From positions 1 through 6,068 of the forward strand of contig JAFAVL010000364.1 in NCBI GenBank assembly GCA_019242465.1: 6,068 nt of DNA, in the 5' to 3' direction. Positions 1 through 6,068 of this stretch are shown in pieces. The notes under the pieces were generated by a model, which saw nothing but the letters and a program-made list of their open reading frames with translations, was not told the DNA's origin and made no database searches. The stretch's first letter is position 1. Each line of letters starts with the position of its first letter. A program made the position numbers and the translations under genes. Source of the stretch: Chroococcidiopsidaceae cyanobacterium CP_BM_RX_35. GTDB taxonomy: Bacteria > Cyanobacteriota > Cyanobacteriia > Cyanobacteriales > Chroococcidiopsidaceae.

Positions 1-3000
1 GACAAACTGCAACTGCCAACAGGTGCCAGTTTCGCAACCGTTTCCACCTTCGCCGCCGACTTAGGCAATACCGCAATTTTCCCAACCTTGTGTACGGGGA
101 GCTGTCTGCATATTGTATCGCAAGAGCGGGTAACTAACTCCAAAGCCTTAGCAGAGTATTTTCAGTACCATTCTATCGACTGTCTCAAAATTGTTCCCAC
201 CCACCTTGCTTCTCTCTTGGCATCCTTTCCGTCTGACTCTATCCTGCCATGCCAATGTCTAGTCCTAGGTGGTGAAGCGGCAAACTGGGATTTAATTGAA
301 AAAATCCGGCAACACGCCCCAGACTGTCGGATTCTCAATCATTATGGACCGACAGAAACTACTGTTGGCGTACTTACCCATCCCATCGAGAACAAGCAAG
401 CCAGTTATAACTCTAAAACTGTTCCTATCGGTCGTCCCATCGCCAATACGCAAGTTTATATTCTCGACCACCATCAGCAGCCAGTTCCCATCGGCGTACC
501 GGGCGAACTACATATTGGTGGTGCTTCCTTAGCGCGAGGCTACCTTAATCGCCCGGACTTGACAACTGAAAAATTCATTAACCCATTTAGTGGTCAAATC
601 AACGCCCGCCTCTACAAAACCGGTGACTTAGTCCGCTACCTAAGTGATGGTAACATCGAGTTCCTCAGTCGGCTGGATCGTCAGGTGAAGATTCGCGGCT
701 TCCGTATCGAACTGAGCGAGGTTGAGACGGCTATAGCTCAGCACCCAGCAGTGCGAGAAACTGTAATCGTGGCGCGAGAAGATATTCCAGGTCGCAAATA
801 TCTAGCAGCGTACATTGTTTCTAACCACTCAGAAGCTCTCACCAGCAGTACTTTACGCGATTTTCTCAAGAAGAAACTGCCCAGTTATATGGTGCCTGGA
901 GCATTCGTAATGTTGAATGCCCTGCCAATAACACCTAACGGTAAGGTGGATCATCAGGCCCTACCAACACCTGATACAGCAAGTCAAGAACTAGAAACAA
1001 CCCTTGTAACAGCCCGGACTTGGCAAGAAGAACTACTAGCTCGAATTTGGCGTGAGGTTTTGCACCTCCAACAGGTAAGCATCCACGACAACTTCTTTGA
1101 ACTAGGAGGGGATTCCATTCTCAGCATTCTAATTATTACTAAAGCCAAGCAAGCAGGGCTACAACTTACTCCTAAGCAAATATTTCAGCATCAGACAATT
1201 GCTGAATTAGCAGCCGTAGGAAGTACGACTGAGACTAGACAAGCAGAACAAGGTCCAGTAACTGGGTCATTACCACTCACCCCTATCCAGCACTGGTTCT
1301 TTGCCAAAAATCTACCAGAAGCCCACTACTATAACCAAGCCTTTCTGCTGGAGGTACCATCAACTTTCGATTCGACCTTGTTACAACAAGCGCTGCAACA
1401 ATTATTAATACATCACGATGCCCTGCGCTTGCGTTTTACTAAATCTGAAGAAGGTTGGCAGCAATTCAATGCCTTACCCGATGAAGCTATACCTTTCTCC
1501 CTAGTAGATTTATCGGCACTACCCGAAACCAAACAAACAAAAGCTCTTGTTGCTACATCTGCCCAACTGCAAGCTAGCTTGAACCTCCACTCTGGGTCAC
1601 TCGTGCGAGTTGCTCTTTTCCATCTAGGCGATTATAAGCCTTCCCGCTTGCTGTTGGTTATCCACCACTTAGCAGTCGATGGCGTTTCTTGGCGAATTTT
1701 ACTAGAAGACTTACAGACAGCTTACCAACAGCTCGAAGGAAGCTGTTCAATTCAACTTCCTGCTAAAACAACCTCCTTCAAACACTGGGCTTTCAAATTG
1801 ACGGAGTACGCACGTTCTTCCGTTGCCAGGAAAGAAATAACTTACTGGCAAAGCCTTTCACGCACCCAGACCGCCCGTCTGCCGCTAGACTGCTCAGAAG
1901 GAGCCAATACGGCAGCATCAGCCCGCATTGTGTCAGTGTCGCTTAACGTTGAAGAAACCCGCGCCCTACTACAGGAAGTTCCAAAAGCTTACCATTCCCA
2001 AATTAACAATATACTGCTAACCGCATTAGTACAGGTATTAACTGCTTGGAGCGGATCTAACTCTGTGCTAGTTGAGCTAGAAAGTCACGGACGAGAAGAA
2101 ATTTTATCAGACGTAGACTTATCCCGCACAGTCGGTTGGTTTACAACAAGGTTCCCCGTACTTTTACAGCACAAAGCAACAGACAATCTAGAAGATGTCA
2201 TAAAGTTTATCAAAGAGCAACTGGATGCCGTACCGAACCAAGGTATCGGTTACGGTTTGCTGCGCTACCTGAGTGGAGATGTAGAAATTACCTCAATACT
2301 GCAAGCGCTTCCAATGGCTGAGATAAGTTTCAACTACCTGGGACAATTCAACTGGGGAATGCAAGCAGGTTCTCTATTTAAACTAGCTCCTGAGTCAGCC
2401 GGACCAGAAGGCAGCCTACTTGGACACCGCAGTCATTTGCTAAATATTAACAGCATCGTAGTAGAAGGTCAGTTACAACTGACATGGACGTACAGCAAAA
2501 ACTTTCACCACCTTACTACAATTGAGAGTCTAACCCAAGATTATGCTTCTGCACTGCGATCGCTGATTGCTCATTGTTTATCACTCTCTGCAAGAAGCTA
2601 TACACCTGATGTATCTGAAAATCAGACTATTCACAGCGATGCTCAACACATCAATAGTTACCAGCGTGAGGAAGATAACGCGATTGTTCCCGTACATTTA
2701 TTACAACTACCAAAGAATATCTCTGAATTACTGCCTGACGATGCCAGTGCGGCATATCCTCTTGCCAAAATGCAGGAATTTATGTTGCATCATTATAATA
2801 ATGATCATCAAAAAATGGGGGTTTACCATAGTCAGAAATCTTACGATATATATGATCAAAGTCTCGATTTGAACGCCTTTAAGAAAGCGTTAGAAATTCT
2901 AGTTCAAAAACATCCAGCTCTGCGAACCGTATTTATCACTCGAAACAGAATTCCAGTAGTTCAGGTAGTCAAAAAGAGTTTGACTTTTTCAATCAGTGAG

Positions 3001-4014
3001 CAAGACATTAGCAACATCAAATCAGACGAACAAGAAAATTACCTTGATGCGATCATGAAGCAAGATCGGCAAAATTTGTTCAACATTGAAAATCCCAGCG
3101 AGCCGCTTTTCCGATTCAAGATTTTTCGGAAAGCCAAGAATAGTTTCGAATTTCTGATGTCAGTTCATCATGCCATTTCCGATGGGTGGGGTAGTAGCGA
3201 ATTTCTTAATCAATTGTACGAGTTATATTCAGCTCTTAAGAAAGGAGAAGAAATAACAGTAGTTCCTTCCGCCAATATACACAAGGAATTTGTCGCTTTG
3301 GAAAAAGAAATTATCGGTTCACAAGATGTAGCGGATTTCTGGAGGCTTCAGTTAAAAAACCATGTCTATAAACCCTTGAAGCCTTGTCAAACTTCAGTTA
3401 ATGAAGGAGAAGCTGTTGGTTGTGAGCATATATTAAACTCAGAAATAATTTCGAATTTACAGAAATTATGCAAGGAATTGAAAGTTTCACAAAAAGCCAT
3501 TTTTTTGAGTACCTACTTAGACGTTATTGGTACTCTGATGAAAGAAAAAACGCTTTGTGTAGGAATCATCTCAAATGGTCGGACAGAAAGATTATCTGAC
3601 CCGTTTGGAGCCTTAGGCTTATTTTGGAATATGGTTCCATTTTGCCAATCAATTAGCTCTAATAAAGGCGTACAGATAAAAAATGTACAACAATCATTAA
3701 TTGATATGGAACCCTATGTAAGATACCCACTTCTCCAAATTTTGGCAGACCAACAAAAAGCGGAGCTATTTTTCGCTACGTTTAATTTTGTGCATTTCCA
3801 TAATGCCAAAAATATGTTGGCTGATACGGGCTTGAAGGTACACGGGAGAAGGTTCTATGACAAGTTTGACTTTCCTTTAAATTACTCATTGTCAATGTCG
3901 CTATTTGAAGGAAATGCAACTTTACATGTGGAATACGATAAAACGTATTTTAGTCGCCAAGAAATCTGCTCAATGATTCAGAATTACATTGAAATGTTAA
4001 ACTATACCTTTTAA
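1..4014 (+). CDS. Nonribosomal peptide synthetase, C-terminal part: A(Asp)-PCP-E-C-like (5' partial)
   Basis: The frame is open from base 1 and ends at TAA 4012-4014, giving 1337 visible residues. The TTG at 88 lies inside the adenylation fold and is not a start. Counting residues from base 1, a partial adenylation domain (1 to about 325) begins around core A4; YGPTET is at 115-120, the YKTGD motif at 205-209 and NGKVD at 313-317. Pocket residues D20, L21, T24, K63, V88, G90, H114, V122, G123 and K315 match the aspartate code. A carrier domain (about 340-407) has LGGDS with phosphopantetheine Ser372. An epimerization domain (about 421-864) has HHLAVDG at 555-561, followed later by RTVGWFT and FNYLGQF. 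After a linker comes a condensation-type domain (about 914-1337) with HHAISDG at 1056-1062. The module should load L-Asp and convert it to D-Asp in the cytoplasm. No thioesterase follows. The NRPS assignment is very sure; the role of the last domain is not. Confidence 0.97.
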   Translation, partial: DKLQLPTGASFATVSTFAADLGNTAIFPTLCTGSCLHIVSQERVTNSKALAEYFQYHSIDCLKIVPTHLASLLASFPSDSILPCQCLVLGGEAANWDLIEKIRQHAPDCRILNHYGPTETTVGVLTHPIENKQASYNSKTVPIGRPIANTQVYILDHHQQPVPIGVPGELHIGGASLARGYLNRPDLTTEKFINPFSGQINARLYKTGDLVRYLSDGNIEFLSRLDRQVKIRGFRIELSEVETAIAQHPAVRETVIVAREDIPGRKYLAAYIVSNHSEALTSSTLRDFLKKKLPSYMVPGAFVMLNALPITPNGKVDHQALPTPDTASQELETTLVTARTWQEELLARIWREVLHLQQVSIHDNFFELGGDSILSILIITKAKQAGLQLTPKQIFQHQTIAELAAVGSTTETRQAEQGPVTGSLPLTPIQHWFFAKNLPEAHYYNQAFLLEVPSTFDSTLLQQALQQLLIHHDALRLRFTKSEEGWQQFNALPDEAIPFSLVDLSALPETKQTKALVATSAQLQASLNLHSGSLVRVALFHLGDYKPSRLLLVIHHLAVDGVSWRILLEDLQTAYQQLEGSCSIQLPAKTTSFKHWAFKLTEYARSSVARKEITYWQSLSRTQTARLPLDCSEGANTAASARIVSVSLNVEETRALLQEVPKAYHSQINNILLTALVQVLTAWSGSNSVLVELESHGREEILSDVDLSRTVGWFTTRFPVLLQHKATDNLEDVIKFIKEQLDAVPNQGIGYGLLRYLSGDVEITSILQALPMAEISFNYLGQFNWGMQAGSLFKLAPESAGPEGSLLGHRSHLLNINSIVVEGQLQLTWTYSKNFHHLTTIESLTQDYASALRSLIAHCLSLSARSYTPDVSENQTIHSDAQHINSYQREEDNAIVPVHLLQLPKNISELLPDDASAAYPLAKMQEFMLHHYNNDHQKMGVYHSQKSYDIYDQSLDLNAFKKALEILVQKHPALRTVFITRNRIPVVQVVKKSLTFSISEQDISNIKSDEQENYLDAIMKQDRQNLFNIENPSEPLFRFKIFRKAKNSFEFLMSVHHAISDGWGSSEFLNQLYELYSALKKGEEITVVPSANIHKEFVALEKEIIGSQDVADFWRLQLKNHVYKPLKPCQTSVNEGEAVGCEHILNSEIISNLQKLCKELKVSQKAIFLSTYLDVIGTLMKEKTLCVGIISNGRTERLSDPFGALGLFWNMVPFCQSISSNKGVQIKNVQQSLIDMEPYVRYPLLQILADQQKAELFFATFNFVHFHNAKNMLADTGLKVHGRRFYDKFDFPLNYSLSMSLFEGNATLHVEYDKTYFSRQEICSMIQNYIEMLNYTF
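2556..2563. repeat. HIP1 octameric palindrome GCGATCGC
   Basis: A perfect GCGATCGC lies inside the coding sequence near the end of the epimerization domain. This octamer is strongly over-represented in many cyanobacterial genomes, so it supports a cyanobacterial origin. A single copy in 6 kb is weak evidence by itself, and no local function is implied. Confidence 0.6.
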
Positions 4015-4209
4015 AAAAGACATTCATGTTGTTCCAGGAAACCATATGGCTATGATGCCTCTCCCGTACATACAGGTGTTAGCCCCATAACTTCTCTCCT
4101 GCTTGGAACAAGTACAGGCTACCATTAGTTAGCGTAGGTTGTACTTTAAATAGAGACTCTTGCGGTAAAAAACCAAGCTCCTTCATTTGACCAAAGGGGT
4201 TTAATCATT
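4015..4209. other. Intergenic region between NRPS and dioxygenase genes, with an imperfect inverted repeat
   Basis: These 195 bases hold no convincing coding sequence. Two arms, TTGTTCCAGG (4029-4038) and CTTGGAACAA (4102-4111), are inverted repeats matching at 9 of 10 positions, separated by 63 bases. This could be a weak RNA structure, a protein-binding region or the remains of a small mobile element. No hairpin followed by a T-run is visible, so I cannot call a factor-independent terminator after the NRPS gene. I also see no clear -35/-10 pair. The two flanking genes are on the same strand and may be co-transcribed. Confidence 0.4.
4193..4199 (+). promoter_or_regulatory. Ribosome binding site of the dioxygenase gene
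   Basis: The purine-rich AAAGGGG lies 10 bases upstream of the ATG at 4210. It supports that ATG as the start, which also places the conserved fold at the expected distance from the N terminus. Confidence 0.6.
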
Positions 4210-5181
4210 ATGAAAATAGAAATTCTCAACTCGAATCACAGCCTACCCTTGCTAGTAAAACCAGACACAGAACTCGAATTGTCTAATCTTGATAATTTCC
4301 TTTCATGGTACAGAGATAACAGTGAATTTCTATCAAACAAATTGCTGAAAGACGGAGCGATTCTTTTTCAAGGCTTTGGTGTAAACACAATCATGGCTTT
4401 TGAAAAATTTTTAAAATTGGTTTCAGGTAATTTAATGGATTATGTTGATGGAAATTCTCCTCGAACCCAACTAACTACTGGTATCTATACTTCAACCGAA
4501 TACCCAGCTAAATACTCTATTAGTTTGCATAATGAGTTATCCTACTCTAGCCAATGGCCAAGCCAACTCTATTTTTGCTGCATTACTGCGCCTAAGGAGG
4601 GCGGAGAAACACCGATTGCTGATAGTCGTCAAATCCTAAAAAGTCTTAACCCGAAGATAATTGAAAAATTCACACTTAAACAAGTGAAGTATATTCGCAA
4701 TTTACATGGTGGTGATGGAATGGGAGTTTCATGGCAAGATTCTTATAAAACTTCAGATAGCTCTCTAGTAGAAGAGTATAATAGAAAAGCAGGCATAGAT
4801 TTTGAGTGGAAGAAGGATGGTGGATTGCGATTAAGCCAGATTCGCCCTGCTATTGCAATTCATCCTCATACAGGTGAACAAGTTTGGTTTAATCAAGCCG
4901 AGCAATTTCATCCATCTAGTCTTCCTAAAAATATATATGAAGCTATGATGTTTTATTTTGATGGTAGCGAAGGGGAACTCCCTCAATATGCTTGCTTTGG
5001 CGATAATACTCCGATTGATGTTTCAATGCTAGATGAGATTAGAGAAGCTACTTGTCAACAAGCAGTTGTTTTTCCTTGGCAAGAAGGTGATGTTCTAGCC
5101 ATAGATAATATGTTGGTTTGTCATGGACGAACGCCGTTTGTTGGTTCCCGGAAAATTTTGGTTTCTATGTCACATATGTGA
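4210..5181 (+). CDS. TauD/SyrP-like Fe(II)/2-oxoglutarate dioxygenase, candidate aspartate beta-hydroxylase
   Basis: This complete 323-residue protein has the usual length for the TauD/TfdA family. It should use O2 and 2-oxoglutarate to hydroxylate an unactivated carbon. The likely iron ligands are His107 and Glu109 in LHNELSY and the distal His305 in MLVCHGRTPF; Arg314 is a candidate for binding 2-oxoglutarate. Other family signatures are GGETPIADSR (131-140) and the C-terminal RKILVSM. The HxE form, rather than HxD, and the HGRTPF...RK pattern resemble the SyrP/clavaminate-synthase-like branch, which acts on amino acids held on NRPS carriers or on free amino acids. There is no signal peptide or membrane segment, so the protein is cytoplasmic. 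It lies 195 bases after an Asp-loading NRPS module, so beta-hydroxylation of carrier-bound Asp is the leading inference. Hydroxylation of Asn or another residue remains possible. The gene is markedly AT-rich. Confidence 0.9.
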   Translation: MKIEILNSNHSLPLLVKPDTELELSNLDNFLSWYRDNSEFLSNKLLKDGAILFQGFGVNTIMAFEKFLKLVSGNLMDYVDGNSPRTQLTTGIYTSTEYPAKYSISLHNELSYSSQWPSQLYFCCITAPKEGGETPIADSRQILKSLNPKIIEKFTLKQVKYIRNLHGGDGMGVSWQDSYKTSDSSLVEEYNRKAGIDFEWKKDGGLRLSQIRPAIAIHPHTGEQVWFNQAEQFHPSSLPKNIYEAMMFYFDGSEGELPQYACFGDNTPIDVSMLDEIREATCQQAVVFPWQEGDVLAIDNMLVCHGRTPFVGSRKILVSMSHM

Positions 5182-5268
5182 TCGCATTCGGCGTTGCAGA
5201 TTAGAGACGGTTTATAAGTAAAATCTTAAAAAGAGAGAGAGCAAGCACTGGAGGAAGCGTAACAAAAA

Positions 5269-5920
5269 GGGCTGTTTCCTAGGTTCCGTGGTATGATGCG
5301 CCTATGGATTAAACAGCAGGGGGAATCTTCACTGTGGAGTACGAATTACGCATCATTGTAGAGAAAGTCGCAGTTTCCAGTCAAGAAATGGTCAAGCGCG
5401 ACACACTCAAAATCTATGATATCAAACGCCCGAAGTCAATTTTAGATTTAGGGCTACGTCATGCCGAACAGATCTCCCTCCTCGAAAAAGTGCAAAATGC
5501 GGTGTTAGCCGAGCAATCTGTTTTAATTGAGCCAGAAACGAAGGTGTGTCCTCAATGTGGTCAAAAGCTCAAGAAAAATGGTCATCGCACCTCCGAGTTT
5601 CATGCTGTCTTTAGCGACCATGAGGTAAGGATTCAAAAGCATAGATGTAATAATTTAGAATGTAGCTGGCAGAGTTCTCCGACAGTTACGTCTTTATTTG
5701 GGACGAGTATTCATCCTGATTTGGCTAAACTCCAGTGCGAACAAGGAGCCTTGTACAGCTATCGAGAAGCTGAGAAGAATTTAGAGAGAATTAATTGTCA
5801 AGCGCGTGGGATTAATAACCATACTCAAGTCAAACGCATGACTGGGAAAGTCGGAGAATTTTTAGCAACTGGGAATTTGCAAATTCCTGCAAAGTCAGAA
5901 TGTGCGGCTCCAGCTACTGA
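5269..5920 (+). mobile_element. ISKra4-type insertion sequence, left part only
   Basis: The element is identified by the transposase it carries. The left boundary is inferred: GGGCTGTTTCC at 5269 is a plausible end, because I recall ISKra4-family ends beginning with GGG, and it lies 65 bases before the transposase start. The right part is missing because an IS6-type element begins at about 5921. A 7-base inverted repeat, GCTGTTT (5271-5277) and AAACAGC (5311-5317), sits in the leader and could form a hairpin near the translation start. The bases at 5182-5268, between the dioxygenase stop and this end, show nothing I can name. Confidence 0.55.
5318..5324 (+). promoter_or_regulatory. Ribosome binding site supporting a GTG start
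   Basis: AGGGGGA lies 9 bases upstream of the GTG at 5334. An in-frame TAA at 5310-5312 excludes a longer protein, and the next in-frame ATG is 18 codons further in, inside conserved sequence. Together these favour the GTG. Confidence 0.55.
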
Positions 5921-5945
5921 GGGCTGTGTTGCAAAAAGTTGTTGA
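5334..5945 (+). pseudogene. ISKra4-family transposase, truncated by insertion
   Basis: The reading frame starts at GTG and gives 203 residues, against roughly 350-500 for intact family members. The N-terminal region resembles cyanobacterial ISKra4-type transposases. It has a zinc-finger-like cluster, CPQC (72-75) with Cys105 and Cys110, then the phrases FGTSIHPDLAKLQCEQGALY (122-141) and SYREAEKNLE (142-151). The frame stops just before the place where, as I recall, the catalytic DDE core begins with a VDGG-like motif, so the product cannot transpose DNA. Codon 196 spans the junction with the next element, and the last seven residues, GCVAKSC, are read from that element's terminal repeat. A short DNA-binding product might still be made, but there is no evidence that it is. 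Confidence 0.85.
5921..5940. repeat. Terminal inverted repeat of the IS6-type element
   Basis: The sequence begins GGGCTGTGTTGCAAAA. The TGTTGCAAA core is the hallmark of IS6-family ends. The inner limit of the repeat is a guess, because the partner end is not visible. Confidence 0.7.
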
Positions 5946-5975
5946 GGGCAGAAAGTTCCTTGAAGAAGGAATTGC

Positions 5976-6068
5976 TTATGCAGCCACTCCAAAGATTTCA
6001 GCTATGAATTTAATCCGTTCTTTAACGGCTCCTTTCTCAACTTTTTCAATTTGTCCTTTCTTCAGCAT
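5976..6068 (-). CDS. IS6-family transposase, C-terminal 30 residues (5' partial)
   Basis: On the minus strand the last 30 codons read from 6068 down to a TAA at 5978-5976. They contain MLKKGQ, then EKGAVKE, and end in KFIAEIFGVAA. The KKGQ...F(I/V)...IFG(V/I)AA ending is what I recall from cyanobacterial IS6-type DDE transposases, which share a conserved C-terminal tail. The ATG at the window edge is an internal Met rather than the start, since family members are roughly 220-240 residues and the catalytic domain must lie beyond the window. The stop codon is 55 bases inside the element end, a normal distance. Whether the gene is intact cannot be judged from here. Confidence 0.7.
   Translation of the reverse strand: MLKKGQIEKVEKGAVKERIKFIAEIFGVAA

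Larger units (their letters stand above)
5921..6068 (-). mobile_element. IS6-family insertion sequence, one end (continues past the window)
   Basis: The boundary is set by GGGCTGTGTTGCAAA at 5921, which closely resembles the well-known IS6/IS26 terminus GGCACTGTTGCAAA. A minus-strand transposase C terminus lies just inside it, as expected for the transposase-distal end of an IS6 element. The element is inserted into the ISKra4-type transposase gene. IS6 elements usually duplicate 8 bases of target; the candidate copy here is GCTACTGA at 5913-5920. The other copy and the other end lie beyond the window. Confidence 0.75.

Noticed and set aside
292..474. 60-residue minus-strand open frame
   Set aside because: It lies antisense to the conserved adenylation domain and has no recognisable domain.
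296..532. 78-residue plus-strand open frame
   Set aside because: It overlaps the adenylation-domain coding sequence in another frame. It is a shadow with no motif.
2136..2321. 61-residue plus-strand open frame
   Set aside because: It lies out of frame within the epimerization domain, whose in-frame motifs are conserved.
2567..2872. 101-residue plus-strand open frame across the E/C-like linker
   Set aside because: It is out of frame with the NRPS and has no recognisable domain. Its length is explained by the AT-rich, low-conservation linker in the other frame.
88..4014. TTG at 88 as the start of the NRPS gene
   Set aside because: The frame is open back to base 1 and codons 1-29 encode conserved adenylation-domain sequence, including the pocket residues D20, L21 and T24. 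The true start lies upstream of the window.
5292..5297. TATGAT as a -10 promoter element of the ISKra4-type transposase
   Set aside because: No matching -35 hexamer is seen at 16-18 bases upstream, and a lone -10-like hexamer is common by chance.
5271..5317. GCTGTTT/AAACAGC inverted repeat as a terminator of the dioxygenase gene
   Set aside because: The stem is only 7 bases with a 33-base loop and no T-run. It lies in the probable IS leader, so a terminator call is not justified.
1..6068. CRISPR array, tRNA, rRNA or riboswitch
   Set aside because: No regularly spaced repeats, cloverleaf-like sequence, rRNA-like sequence or known aptamer core was recognised on reading both strands.

Overview
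The window is most likely cyanobacterial, probably from a filamentous, secondary-metabolite-rich lineage. The evidence is the codon style and wording of the NRPS domains, one HIP1 octamer (GCGATCGC at 2556-2563), and transposase fragments of the ISKra4 and IS6 types that are common in cyanobacteria. Organism and cluster cannot be fixed from this sequence alone.

Positions 1-4014 are the 3' part of a large nonribosomal peptide synthetase gene whose start lies upstream. Domains in order: the C-terminal two thirds of an adenylation domain, a peptidyl carrier domain, an epimerization domain, and an extra C-terminal condensation-superfamily domain. The ten specificity residues of the adenylation domain can all be read and spell DLTKVGHVGK, an aspartate code. 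The protein ends without a thioesterase or reductase.

After a 195-base gap, 4210-5181 encodes a complete TauD/SyrP-like Fe(II)/2-oxoglutarate dioxygenase with an HxE...H iron site. An Asp-loading module beside a SyrP-like oxygenase suggests beta-hydroxylation of carrier-bound aspartate, a chemistry known from syringomycin and from beta-hydroxyaspartate siderophores. The terminal condensation-like domain could be the docking ('interface') type described for some of these hydroxylases. It and the dioxygenase gene are both clearly more AT-rich than the A-PCP-E part, which would fit joint acquisition. This is the most interesting part of the window, but it is inference and probably a variant of known chemistry rather than a wholly new system.

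From about 5269 to the end the window holds nested mobile DNA. An ISKra4-type transposase gene (5334 onward) is cut at about 5920 by the end of an IS6-type element. That element shows its terminal inverted repeat at 5921-5940 and the last 30 codons of its transposase on the minus strand (5976-6068). The IS block marks the downstream edge of the visible biosynthetic genes, so any release, export or tailoring genes lie outside the window or have been displaced.
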